Shown: positions 21,684 to 32,700 of the stretch, piece after piece
Layout: the number at the start of each line of letters is the position of its first letter
How positions within the stretch are numbered: the first letter of the stretch is position 1
Made by a program: the position numbers and the translations under genes
Assembly: GCA_943736015.1 (NCBI GenBank)
Contig: OX031065.1
Span: 19,296,427-19,360,426 of the forward strand
Reading direction: 5' to 3'
DNA from: Tridacna crocea
Lineage: Eukaryota > Mollusca > Bivalvia > Cardiida > Cardiidae
Length of the DNA: 64,000 bases
Notes under the pieces: generated by a model
Database searches by the model: none
Told to the model about the DNA's origin: nothing
Seen by the model: only the letters and a program-made list of their open reading frames with translations

Positions 21684-21777
21684 CTGGTTATAAGCATTAT
21701 CTCTTTTTCACACAATGTTTTCAAAAGCAATCTCACCAAGGGTCGTCAAATATCTGGACTCTGTCGTGAAGGGTTAA
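21684..21777 (-). mobile_element. TH-MITE fragment
   Basis: One arm (CATTATCTCTTTTTCACACA) and the AGGGTCGTCAAATATCTGGA side remain. The end is GAAGGGTTAA. Confidence 0.65.
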
Positions 21778-22296
21778 TTGCACTTCTTAGCTGATACAGT
21801 AAAGCATTTTTTACCAATTTTTTAAATCCAATCACAGGAAACACAATTGTATTATCCTTCCAGTTTTTACTACCGGTCATTTCACAAATGAGTCACATGT
21901 CTAACATTTCTGTATTGCGTAAGTCCTAATTGCCATAGTAGCTGTAAAGCAGTTTTAGCAATCCGTCAAATTCCATCAAACTGTCTAGCAGTCTACAGAC
22001 TTCATTTTTTCTAATGATCAATTATTGGAAACTGGGTATGCTTGTCATTCACAGCGACAACCTCCGTGTTTCTTTTCCATTTCAACTCTACAAATTCAAT
22101 AGACATACCACAGACTGGTGTATGCTCCGACAAACAATCAAATTTGGGGGCTAAATACCTTTTATATCAAATTTGGGGTTGTGAGGGAGATTTATTCTGT
22201 AAAAATACTCAGACTGACATAAAGTTATCTATAAATGCTGATTTTTGCATAGTTTCAAAATAATCTGCGGCAAATTTCCCTAATGTTTGCTTCCCT

Positions 22297-22822
22297 TTAA
22301 AGGTGGGTATTTAGAATTTCCGTATCTCACCAAATAAAAAAATATATGTATCACTGAAATTCATATGAAAAAAAAAAATACAAATCATTAATTATTAAGA
22401 CTCATACAATTACAAAAAACATTTTTTTTGATGGTACGTTGCCTCTTAAGATATTTTTAGATTTCACACCAAAAATCAATAAAGTATTGTGGTAATGTCA
22501 AGTGACTGGCACATGACTAATAATGCTTAAATTCCATTACATAACAAACATGTGATAATTATTTTTCATAATGTCTTCTTCTGATGTGGTGTTTGAAACT
22601 TTGTGTATTCCTATTATGTAAATGAGCGAACTGATCATCTAAAAATAGAATGTGTCTTCCGATGGTGTCAACCTGGGCTAAATCTCTAATTTCTCATGTT
22701 GTCAGATGGTTTTCGAATACTGTGGTTTTATGAACACAAATTAAAAGGCTTTGGGAGTATAAGGATGATTTTTTTGCATTTTTGTAAAATGTTCGTCCCA
22801 AAATCTGAAGGGCCACCTTTAA
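22297..22822 (+). mobile_element. Second TTAA-flanked element family, short copy
   Basis: 518 bp between TTAA (22297) and TTAA (22819), with ends AGGTGG...CCACCT. The larger, inverted, interrupted copy at 39668-41450 matches along both ends (TCTCACCAAAT, AATTATTAAGACT, CCCAAAATCTGAAGGG). Its end bases differ from TH-MITEs, so it is a separate family using the same target. Confidence 0.75.
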
Positions 22823-22849
22823 GTAATAAAATGACTCATATGAGCAGAT

Positions 22850-23078
22850 TTAACCCTTTCCCAAATGGCAAATTTTGGACCAGACCAAATTCAAAGCATT
22901 TTACAGGTGACAAATTAACAGTTGCTAAAAAGATGATTTTTCTATATAACAGGGTAGTAAATATTGTGGGAAAAGGAGAAAATGCTGGTTACCAGCATTT
23001 TCTCCTTTTCCTACAATGTTTTCAAAAGGCTTCTATTCCTGACCTGTAAAAACCAGGGATTGTTTGGGAAAGGGTTTA
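22850..23078 (-). mobile_element. TH-MITE, subfamily C
   Basis: TTAACCCTTTCCCAAATGGC to GGGAAAGGGTTTA, with the last TTAA mutated to TTTA. Very similar to 31654-31882 and 48891-49120, indicating a recently active lineage. The palindrome is near perfect. Confidence 0.9.
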
Positions 23079-23383
23079 TTTGTTACCTGATACTGCCATG
23101 CATATGGGTAAATCAAAAATGCTGTCATATGTTGAAGAGTCAAATAAAGATCTGTGTAATATGACAGAGACAGTAACTGTATAGCTTGAGTCCTAATTTT
23201 CGACCACACAGAGAGTACCTTCTATTTGGTATGTAGGATCTAACATAAGTCACCATTTGAGATCATTTAATGATTTTTTCCAGAATTATCAGTTGAAATT
23301 TGCAAAACGAAACAGTATACATGCAATAAGTTCCATGAATGTTAGTATAATCTCAAAGAAGAATGAAATGACATCATAATATT

Positions 23384-23635
23384 ATGATGTTACACTATGT
23401 TTATGTCAAACATGAATTTCAGAAAATTTGTAAGGAATATACTGCACTGAAAAGTAGAGGTATTATACCACAATATAATTCTGAGCTGTCAGATTTCCTG
23501 AAAGTGGTTGAAAATGTCAAAGACAGATTCCCATTTATCACTGTACAAAACTTATTTCTTTCATCTTGTAACATCCACATTACACATAAAATATATCTGA
23601 TATATATAACAAGATCCCCTCCTTTTTTTTGCTAA
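23384..23635 (+). CDS. Unassigned ORF, weak candidate
   Basis: It contains a protein-like stretch (FQKICKEYTALKSRGIIPQY, then SELSDFLKVVENVKDRF) preceded by an acceptor-like AATTTCAG. There is no recognised domain, no clear donor and no matching neighbouring exon. It could be a chance ORF, a fossil exon or element debris. Confidence 0.15.
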   Translation: MMLHYVYVKHEFQKICKEYTALKSRGIIPQYNSELSDFLKVVENVKDRFPFITVQNLFLSSCNIHITHKIYLIYITRSPPFFC

Positions 23636-23700
23636 TCAACCTACCACACTTCTGCGCTATCAGTTATGAGCTCATCAAAGCATGTGTGATAAAATTTTCT

Positions 23701-24141
23701 TCAATCCTTTACAGAACAGTTGTTTATGATGCTGATGGAGATGGCTTTTAAAATAATAAGAGAAAAGGAGGAAATGCTAGTAGTCTCCATTTCCTACACT
23801 GTTTCACACCCTTTAAGACAGACAAATCCAAGAGTAAGAGTCTGATAACCTTTTATGTGCCCTCTGCAAAATACTTTCAATGTGCAAATTACAAGTTTCA
23901 TATAGATCTAGAAGAGAGTTATTCCTTACCACACAATCCCCAATTTTAACAACCCTGAGAAAGAAACCTATGGAAAACATTGCAGGAAAAGGAGAAAATG
24001 ATAGTAACCAGCATTTTCTCCTTTTCCCACAATATTTTCTACCATATCAAAATCAGAAATCATAATATTACCAAAATTTAATGTCTGCAGATGCTTTGAA
24101 TTTGGTCCAGCCCAAACATTTGTTGTTTGGTAAAGAGTTAA
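23701..24141 (+). mobile_element. Two TH-MITEs, one decayed and one good
   Basis: 23701-23890 is an old copy with palindrome GAGAAAAGGAGGAAATGCTA. 23928-24141 is well preserved, its left TTAA decayed to CCTTACC and its right end GGTAAAGAGTTAA. Confidence 0.75.
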
Positions 24142-24331
24142 TCAAACTCTGATAAGTCCTTCACATAATTATTTTAGGGAAACCAGATTTCTTTTACTGC
24201 CATTACATAAAACTTATTTTTCAGAAAACAAATCTCTAATTCAAGAGAAAATAGTGAGGGCTCAGATCAGATACATATTTCTTTGTGTCTGATCATTGGT
24301 CTGTGGTGTTTCATAATATCAATGGACAATG

Positions 24332-24549
24332 ACCCCTTACAACATGACAAACATTAAGACCTGTCCAAATTGAAAGCATTTGCACACTACAATTTCAATG
24401 TGGCATAATGATACCACATTTTCTCCTTTTCCAACAATTTTTTCTACCCTTTCCAAATCAAATTTCAATTCTTCAGTCACATTTAATGTCGTAAGTAAAT
24501 AATTTCAATTTAGGCCAGTCTATAAATTTATTGTTTGGTAAAGTTTTAA
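24332..24549. mobile_element. TH-MITE with duplicated end
   Basis: Left: CCTTACAACATGACAAACAT with TCCAAATTGAAAGCATTTGC. Right: the inverted equivalent ending GGTAAAGTTTTAA. It is symmetric like 10644-10873. Its left palindrome arm is missing. Confidence 0.75.
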
Positions 24550-24559
24550 GCAGCAGCTA

Positions 24560-25041
24560 TTAACTCTTTACCACACGAGAAAATTTTAGACTGGTCCAAA
24601 TTGAAAGCATTTGCAGACGACAAAATAAAGGTGACTGAAAAATTAAAATTTGTTCTGGGATGGGTAGAAAACACTTTGGGAAAAGGAGAAAATGCTGGTT
24701 ACCAGCATTTTCTCCTTTTCCCACAGTGTTTTCAAAAGGCTTCTTTCTCAGGGGCGTCAAAAGTGGGGATTGTGTGGTAATGGGTTAATTACTTTTCATC
24801 TGCAACAGGTTGAACTCCTTCCGAACAACATAATTTTCGACTAGCCCAAATTGGAGGCATTAGCAGACGACAAACTCAATGTGGCTCTAAATTGATATTT
24901 GTATTGGAAAAGGGAGAAAAAAATTGTGGGAAAAGGAGAAAATGCTGGGTACCAGCATTTTGTCCTTTTCCCACAATGTTTTCCATTATAGGCTTCTTTC
25001 TCAGGGTCTTTAAAAGTCAGGACTGTGTGGTAACGATTTAA
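24560..25041 (-). mobile_element. Two TH-MITEs
   Basis: 24560-24788 is complete (TTAA both ends, perfect-looking palindrome). 24810-25041 has a decayed left end and a palindrome interrupted by GCTGGGTACCAGC, closing GGTAACGATTTAA. Confidence 0.85.
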
Positions 25042-25077
25042 CAAGCCCTTAGTAATGTTTTTACATGTCTGCAGTAA

Positions 25078-25252
25078 AAGTCTTTTGAAAACACGGTGGG
25101 AAAAGGAGAACTCGTAACGAGCAATTTCTCCTTTTCCCACAGTGTTTTCTGCCCGTTCAGATAATTTTCTGCCATTGTTATGAAAGTTAAAATTGTCGTC
25201 TGCAAACTCTTTCTGTTTGGAAGAGTCTAAAATTTGTTTGGGAAAGGGTTAA
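25078..25252 (+). mobile_element. TH-MITE with altered, still-matching stem
   Basis: The palindrome at 25087-25149 reads GAAAACACGGTGGG on one side and CCCACAGTGTTTTC on the other. Both arms carry ACAC where the family has ACAT. The apex is also changed to CTCGTAACGAGC. It ends GGGAAAGGGTTAA. Confidence 0.85.
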
Positions 25253-25699
25253 CATCTGCAAGATACTGAAAATTGGCTTACTGACAAAGTATTAGAATTC
25301 ATTCATTAGCAATCCATTATGCTCTTCCAACCCTGAAAAAAGGATCATCATGGATAAAAGAGAAAATGCTCCTTAGTAACATTTTCGCTATTTTCAATGT
25401 TTCCAACCTTTCATAGGAAAACTTGATCAGTCCAGCTGCATTCAATTTGTCAAAGACAATATTGCTAACAATAAAGACAAGGCTAAAGAATTTTGTCCTC
25501 TGAACTGAATTTTCAGAACCTTTCATAACTCGAGGTGTATTTCCAGCAAACTAGAATAAGATCAGTGTACAAAGAATATGCATGTCTGATCTTTGACCAA
25601 TATTGTTCACTCAGTACATCTGGATAAAACCGATCCTGAAAGTTCACTAATTTGCACTACAAAATTTCTGTTTGGTTATGTAGAGCGGTACTGGATCTA

Positions 25700-26471
25700 G
25701 CCTTTACCACACAATCCCCAAGTTTTGCAACCCTGAAAAAGAACGTTTTGAAAAACATTGTGTGTTTGGTAAAGAGTTAACCCTTTACCACACAATCCTG
25801 ACTTTTAATGACCCTATTAAAGAAGCCTTTAAAAACGTAGTGGGAAAAGAAGAAAATGTTGTTAACCAGCATTTTCTCCTTCTTGCACAATGTTTTCTAC
25901 CCTTCCAGAAACAAATTTTAGTTTTTCAGTCACTTTAAAATTGTCGTCTGCAGATGCTTTCATTTTGGGGAAGTCTAAAATTTTGTCGTATCATAAAAAC
26001 TTAAGCCTTTACCACACAATCCCCGAGTTTTAGTGACCGAAATGTGGAAGGCCTTTGAAAACAATTAGTGAGAAAAAGAAAAAAGATGCTGGTAACATAC
26101 ATTTTTTCCATTTCCCACAATGTTTTCTCCCCTTTCATTCGCAATCTCGTCATCTTAGTTACATTGTGTATTTTGTCTACAAACGCTTTTAATAAATGGA
26201 CAAATATAATTTATGTATTTCACTTTGTGGTCTGGTATAGAATTAAACCTTTACCAAACACTCCCCTATTTTCATGACTCAGAGGAAGAAGCCTTCTGAA
26301 AACAATGTGGGAAAAGAAGAAAATGCTTGTAACCAGCATTTTCTCCTTTTCGCACAATGTTTTCTACTCTTCACAAGTTAATTTTCAATTCCTAAATCAC
26401 ATTTATTTTGTCGTCTACAAATGCTTTGAATTTGGACAAATCTAAAATTTTGTTGATTGGTAAAGAGTTCA
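25700..26471 (+). mobile_element. Chain of four TH-MITEs sharing TTAAs
   Basis: Head-to-tail: 25700-25780 (entire palindrome deleted), 25777-26004, 26001-26246 and 26243-26471. Each junction has only one TTAA, used as the end of one copy and the start of the next. The final end has decayed to GGTAAAGAGTTCA. Confidence 0.88.
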
Positions 26472-26632
26472 CAGTATTTTAGGAGGGAGATGTTGCCTGG
26501 TAATGATGAGATAATTACTAGGCTAATTAGAAGTCTCTTTTTATCTTTTCCAAGGATAATATATAAGTGATACCTGATTTACCTACATTTATTCTTCATT
26601 TATCCAGAAATAATACTTTTTAACCTGTTGCT

Positions 26633-27172
26633 AGGGCTCCTGTGTTGCTCAGTGGTAAAATGATGGACTCCTAACCTTGACACCTAGTACAGATAACTGT
26701 CCCCAAAGGCAATGTTACTTTTTGAATGGTCGCCTCTAGGAACAGAGACGATCAAGGCAAAACCAGTTGAAAAATCTGCTTTTGTGCGCAAGTTTGAACT
26801 CCCATAATTTTGCAAATAGAGCATATAACTAAGATTAAAACATACCTGTTGCTTGTTTATTTAATAATCATTCGTTTGGAATATAATTTTTTTCAATTGA
26901 TATGCTGAAAATAAGAGAAAACCATGCATTTCATCTGTTACCCAAGTTATTTACATTCCCAAAAGCACTCAAAATGGCCACCACCACGCACATGTTATAA
27001 AAGACTCTACAATTTTAAGCTTTTTATGAAATGAAAGGTTTAATAATTTGTCTTTGGTCATGTTAGTTACTTAAACTTAATTGCATTTCGCTGCAATACA
27101 GATTCAACGGACAGCACAGAAAAGTAGTATAGTGCTTTATCTTTGCTACTGGAAAATTTACAATAGATTTGA
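26633..27172 (-). repeat. SINE head fragment and ~500 bp dispersed repeat
   Basis: 26633-26680 has a tRNA-like GTGTTGCTCAGTGGTAAAAT. 26676-27172 is an inverted, diverged counterpart of 35690-36215. Shared blocks, read on the minus strand, include GGGGACAGTTATCTGTACT, AACAGGTATGTTT, GAAATGCATGG and CTGTATTGCAGCGAAATGC. Confidence 0.65.
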
Positions 27173-27234
27173 GACAGTATGGTGTACAATAAATGTCCAA
27201 ATATGAAAACAATCACCATAGCTTCTCACTATTG

Positions 27235-27435
27235 AGACTAACTTGATATCCTGGTTTCAAGCCCCACTTGATCCACTAGGTTTCTTATGGGACTGTCCTT
27301 GGACAAGGCACTTCACAGCCCTAGCCTGTTACCCAGGTAAAACCCAGGAAAAACATGAATATGTGAGCTGTCTCCATAATATGACTGAAATAACGTTGAA
27401 AGATGTGTAAAAGACCATTCAGTCAATTAATAAAT
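27235..27435 (+). mobile_element. SINE, second family
   Basis: It has GGTTTCAAGCCCCAC (B-box-like), a body with CTTGGACAAGGCACTTCA, and a TGACTGAAATAACGTTGAAA...AGTCAATTAATAAAT tail. The tail matches 49340-49575. Confidence 0.7.
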
Positions 27436-27612
27436 AACCGGTTGTTGAATAAGTAAGGAAGGTGCTCTGGTAAATGGAGGTTTATTGCATATTTCTAATG
27501 CATTCCCAATTAGTTTAAACATTTATTTGACATTGATTGAGAAACAAGTTCTTACAGCCGATACTAATCTCACGATTTTTTATGTTGTCCCTATACTTTG
27601 GGTGTCCCAAAA

Positions 27613-27846
27613 TTTAACCCTTTAGTACCACATATAAAAAATTTAGACTTGTCCAAACCAACAGCATAATTATGTAGAGGACAAATCAAATGTGAACAAA
27701 ATTGTTGTTATCTTCGATAGGGAAGAAAACAATGTGGGCAAAGGAGAAAATGCTGGTTACCAGCTTTTTCTCCTTTTCCCACAATGTTTTCAAAAGGCTT
27801 CTTTCACAGGGGGGTTAAAAGTCAGGATTGCGTGGTAAAGCGTTAA
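27613..27846 (-). mobile_element. TH-MITE, subfamily A
   Basis: TTAACCCTTTAGTACCACAT to GGTAAAGCGTTAA. The palindrome is intact apart from one mismatch near the apex (AGCTTTTTC). Confidence 0.88.
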
Positions 27847-28560
27847 GCAAAACACGGCCTATATGATGGAAGAAGAGACAGGTAAGCCAATTGGCTGCAA
27901 GTATCTCCATCATAATATTTATCATTAAAGTATCATGGCTTATGCTAGGTGTAATGAATATCTCTGTAATTTTTCTTTCTGCGCGTTATTCTTTATTTCT
28001 TTTCTCTGTATCAAGATTTCTCTCTCTGTTTCCAACCATATAACTTGTTTTTTTTTTCTATAAATAACATTTTTTTTCCTGTATCCATGAGAATGAGTAA
28101 GAGTCTGAATGACAGAATTACCAGGCTCAAAATGGTTTTCAAAATTATGCAGATGTCCTTATCAGAATGTCAAAGTTTTTGCACGAAAAATTGCAAGTCA
28201 AAATTGGGGCATTTATGTGTCAAATATATTTTGTTGGTTACCTGCCATTGTTGAATGGATTCCATATTTGATAGTTTATTGAGTCAGGTCCTTATGTTGG
28301 AGGTAATATCTTTGGAAATGACAGACATATAAAAGAATGTCAGAGTTTGCATGACAGCGTAGACAACTGCGCTATGACATTCAATACCTTGAATTGCTTC
28401 GAAAACAGCCATAGTGAGGACAACCAACACAGTCATACTTGTCCAAAATGTTCTTGCAATAAATGTCTTTGAATTTTCAAGTGACTAAAATGTCATTTCG
28501 AATCATCTGGTAGTAGCACAATGTAAAAAGATTCAAACAAAAAAATTGGGATTGTGTGGT
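27847..28560. other. Gene-free stretch
   Basis: Pyrimidine-rich sequence (27960-28080) and an ORF of low complexity. No homology or repeat boundary recognised. Confidence 0.45.
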
Positions 28561-28567
28561 AAAATGT

Positions 28568-29010
28568 TTAAACTTTTTACAACACATCATTCTAAGTTTT
28601 AACAACCCTGAAGAGTAAAGGCTTTTGAAAACATTGTGGAAAAAGGAGAAAATGCTGGTAATTACCAGCATTTTCTCCTTTTTCTCACAATATTTTCTAC
28701 CCTTTCTGATACGCTTTTCAACATTTCAGCCACATTGGAATTGTCATCTGTAACTGCAGGTTTAGTTTTTCGTTGTTAGGTAAAGAGTCAACCCTCTACC
28801 ACACAATCACGACTTTTAACGACCCTGAGAAAGAAGCCTATAGAAAACATTGTGGGAAAAGGAGAAAATGCTGGTTACCAGCATTTTCTCCTTTTCCCAC
28901 CATGTTTTCTACCCAGCTCAGAAATTTCAATTTTTGAGTTATGTTTATTTTGTTGCCTGCAAGTGTTTTGATGGACCAATCCAAAATTTTGTTGTCTGGT
29001 AAAGAGTTAA
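28568..29010 (+). mobile_element. Two TH-MITEs head to tail
   Basis: 28568-28791 and 28788-29010 share a mutated TTAA (TCAA). In the first copy both arms carry five As (GGAAAAAGG / CCTTTTTC), and the apex is lengthened to GGTAATTACC. Confidence 0.88.
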
Positions 29011-29650
29011 GGGCAGCATGTTCAATGACCCAGCTCCAGCTGTCATTACAGAGCACTCCAGTGATTAGAAAATAGCTGAAATATTTTAAGTTATGTTTAC
29101 CAAACTTTGTGCACATCCTCTTTATTCACTGGCCAAATAACAATAACTGCACTTTTCTAAAGTCAGTTTGCTTGATTAAACTAAAAAATTCCTTCTCATT
29201 ACAAACATGAGGCTAACATGGCCAAAAACCATCATTGAAGCAACACTAAAATTTTAATCAGATGTCCACAACATACTTTCAGTGCAAGTCTGCATATTAA
29301 ACGGATAGTCAGTGGAGGATGAGTTATGGTGCCAGTTGTTCAAATTCAAACACTGAACGGTTAATAATTACATCCAAATGACTTTTCAATTCCTGATTAC
29401 CAAATATCTACTCTCTTCAGAAAATAATAATTTAGTCAAAATCTGGTTATATGCAGCTTTAAGGTTCAATTATTATTAATTTGTCACAAAAGGAGAATTT
29501 AATCACTTTAAACTTGTAAGCAATTTCTTCTTTTGTCATGTTTTCATAGATGATCTACAACTGCAAGACAACAATAGCTACATGAGGATGCACATATTGT
29601 CGTTGTAATCCACCACTCTTTAAGACAAATATAATTATCTGACAACTGTT
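29011..29650. other. Nothing recognised
   Basis: AT-rich, no exon-like ORF and no repeat termini identified. Confidence 0.45.
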
Positions 29651-29653
29651 TTA

Positions 29654-29874
29654 AAACCTTACCAAATAATCCCAGTTTTAATGACCAAAAAAATATCCCT
29701 TCAGAAAACATTGTTGGAAAAGGATAAAATGCTGGTAACCAGCGTTTTCATCTTTTCTGGTATTGTTTTCTTCTTTCTAGCAGACAAACCTAAGATTTTG
29801 TCTCACATTTAGTTTATAGTCTGCAAATGTTTACAATTTGGATGAATTCAAAATATTGTTGTATGGTAAAGGAA
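29654..29874 (+). mobile_element. TH-MITE, decayed
   Basis: CCTTACCAAATAATCCC start. One arm GTTGGAAAAGGATAAAATGC faces a more diverged second arm (GCGTTTTCATCTTTTC). The terminal GGTAAAGG has lost TTAA. Confidence 0.75.
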
Positions 29875-30321
29875 AGATGTTGAAATACCTACCTCCCAAT
29901 TTTAGATACAAAAATCTTTCACAAGAAGTGTTACAATTTAGGATACACAAACAAACACACAAAAAAGTCCCCTACTTTCTCATAAATTAATCCTCTACAG
30001 TAATCCAACTAAAACAATTTCCATCCTGTTTCGACCAATACATCATCTCAAGTACTAGCTGTATTTTCCACTAGCATATAGTACTTCAATACAAGTGTTG
30101 TAATCCTTCACAATAGATTCTCTTATTTCTTCGTCCCTGCAGGAGATGGGTTTTGGATATATTGTGAGAAAAGAAAGAAACAACAGGAACCAACATCTGC
30201 ACCTTTCCCCAACAAGTTTTCTGCCCTTACACCTTTTCAAAGTCAAACCGCATCACTTGAGCCACATTTATCTGGTCGACCAATGCTTTAAAAATGTCTG
30301 AATCTCAATTTTTGTCAAGAA

Positions 30322-30935
30322 CTAACTCTAAGCAAGAAAACTTTAGACTTGTCCAGATTGAAAGGATTTGTGGACGACAAATCAACCGATTGGATTTGCT
30401 TTAGATGAGGTAGAAAACATTGCGGGAAATAGAAAAAATACCGGTCACTACCATATTCTACTTTTCCCATAATCCTTTCAAAAGATGTTTTTCTTGAGGT
30501 CAATAAAACTAAAAATGTGTGGTATATACTATCAAGTTACAAAATAGCCATGATGGATATTATCTGTGAGTCAGTAAGATCTCATGACCAGCTGAATATC
30601 ACATGAAATATTGGATACAAGGAAGATCGAAGATCAGACTGTAAATTCTGTGATCCTAGCAAACGCTTTTAATCAAAGCAACAAAAGTTGTGAAAGGCAA
30701 TGAAAAGGCTAAATTAAATCAAGCATGCAAACCCTGGTTTTTACGACCTGGAGATAAAAGCCTTTTGAAAACATTGTGGGAAAAGGAGAAAATGCTGGTA
30801 AGCAGCATTTCCTCCTTTTCCCACAATGTTTTCTACCCTGCTGAAAACAAATTTCATTTTCAAGTTACGTAAGTCATCTGCAAGGGCTTTCAATCTGAAC
30901 CAGTCTAAGATTTTGTCCCTTTGGTAAAGGGTTAA
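30322..30935. mobile_element. Two TH-MITEs
   Basis: 30322-30535 is a minus-oriented, strongly decayed copy. 30727-30935 is plus, with its left end truncated (CCCTGGTTTTTACGACC first) but a good palindrome and GGTAAAGGGTTAA end. Confidence 0.75.
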
Positions 30936-30997
30936 CAGTGAAGATCAAGATGAGATTTAAGTCTATTTCTTTATATTTGACTTTAAATGCCATATTA

Positions 30998-31577
30998 ATA
31001 GAGTGATAGCAGGGCTGTCAGTGTGTCTATGCATGTGTTTCATGGCTTCCTCACACCAGTACTGATACAACTTTCTTTCCAAGCCTTGTTTGTGCATGTC
31101 ATATTCTTGGAAGATACGACAAGACTTATATGATGTATCACTCTCCCCCGCTATCAGGGAAACTGTAGTATTACACGCTATAAAGTAGCAATGGAGAAAA
31201 TGGCTTTTATCAATACGTTAAAAAGCAGAAAAAGCAGACCTGTATTAGCCCTAGATTTCTCTAAACTGCTGATCACACTGAATGAATTGCACCAGGTAGC
31301 GTTTTATTGAGTAAATTCAAAGTAACAGTAACTGTTGTTGCATAGAAAAGTGGTTCGGTTCTGTACCCAAGATGCCCAAATTAGATAGATGAGTATTTGT
31401 AAAATGCCATCTAGCGGGACATAAGGTCTTTCCACGTCACTGACTACTTTCTCACATGCATCTGAGATAAGAGGCAAAAGACTGCCAGAAGAAAATCTGC
31501 AAAAACCGGATATCAAACCCACCACCACATTGTCTAGTGAATCAGAAAAGTTAACCATGAAACTACTTGGTTGGGCT
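30998..31577 (-). mobile_element. tRNA-derived SINE split by another repeat
   Basis: The left part ends ACTTTCTTTCCA (31081) and the right part resumes TCTTTCCACGTCACTGACTA (31427). Together they match the SINEs at 18284 and 49831. The minus-strand B-box-like GGGTTTGATATCCGG is visible. Confidence 0.75.
31082..31426 (+). repeat. 345-bp promoter-like repeat inserted in a SINE
   Basis: Flanked by TCTTTCCA on both sides (31074-31081, 31427-31434), which fixes this copy at 345 bp. Read on the minus strand the unit holds AATAAA. The target duplication shows the family was mobile, but the ends lack an obvious inverted repeat, so the class is uncertain (solo LTR, SINE-like or hAT-like). Confidence 0.75.
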
Positions 31578-31653
31578 CGGAGACAATTCATCTATACTGG
31601 TCAATACAGTATTGAATTTGCAATATTTTCTGTTTTTTAACCCTTTTAAACTC

Positions 31654-31882
31654 TTAACCCTTTCCCAAATGGCAAATTTTGGACCAGACCAAATTGAAAG
31701 CATTTTGCAGATGACAAATTAACAGTTGCTAAAAAGATGATTTTTCTATATGATACGGTAGAAAACATTGTGGGAAAAGGAGAAAATGCTGGTTACCAGC
31801 ATTTTCTCCTTTTCCCACCATGTTTTCAAAATGCTTCTATTCCTGACCCGTAAAAAGCAGGGATTGTTTGGGAAAGGGTTAA
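31654..31882 (-). mobile_element. TH-MITE, subfamily C
   Basis: TTAACCCTTTCCCAAATGGC to GGGAAAGGGTTAA. Almost identical to 22850-23078. Confidence 0.9.
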
Positions 31883-32009
31883 ACACCTTTAGAAAGAATA
31901 CTTTGGAAAGCATATGGAAAGAAAACTTTGGAAAGGCATTTTGGGAAAGGGAGAAAATGCTGTTTTCCAGGGTTAATGAAATGTAGAACATCCATATCAT
32001 TTTTTCAGT

Positions 32010-32700
32010 CCCAACTCTTTACCGCACAATCCCAACTTTTTACAACCCTGAGAATGAAAACATTGTGGGAAAAGGAGAAAATGCTGGTAACTAGCATTTT
32101 CTCCTTTTGGCACAATGTTTTCTACACTTCCAAAACCAAATTTCAATTTCTGATTCGCATTAATTTATGTCATCTGCAAATGCTTTCAATATGGACCAGT
32201 CCAAAATTTTGTTGTTTGGTAAAGAGTTAAAAGATCCTTTGGGAGAACCATTCAGGAAAAAAAAAAAAGCTTGAAGGAAAAGGAGAAAATGCTGGAAATA
32301 TTTTCTGAATTTTTCAAAATGTTTTCTACCCTTTTCAAGACAAATCCCATCACTGGGGCCTCACATGTTGTCTACAAAATTAATGCTTTCAATATGGACT
32401 AGTATGACATTGTGTAGCTTGGTAAAGGACTGAAGTGCCTGCACTTTTCATGACTAACCACAACAATAGTATTTTGTTTATTTTCACATGATCTTTAACC
32501 CTTTTATAACAAACAATCTAGAGTTATATTAGGCTCCTGAATAAGAAGGCTTTTGAAAACATTTTAAAAGGAGAAAATGCTGGTTGCCACAATGTTTTCC
32601 ATCCTTTCCACAAATCTCAATGCCCGAGTCAATTTGAACTGTCACCTGAAAATGCTTTGTTTTGATGAGGCTAAAATTTTGTCTTCTGGTAGAGTGTTAT
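32010..32700 (+). mobile_element. Three TH-MITEs in a row
   Basis: 32010-32230 is good. 32260-32432 is decayed with a short second arm. 32495-32700 starts TTAACCCTTTTATAAC and ends GGTAGAGTGTTAT, with most of its palindrome lost. The next element begins immediately after it. Confidence 0.75.
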
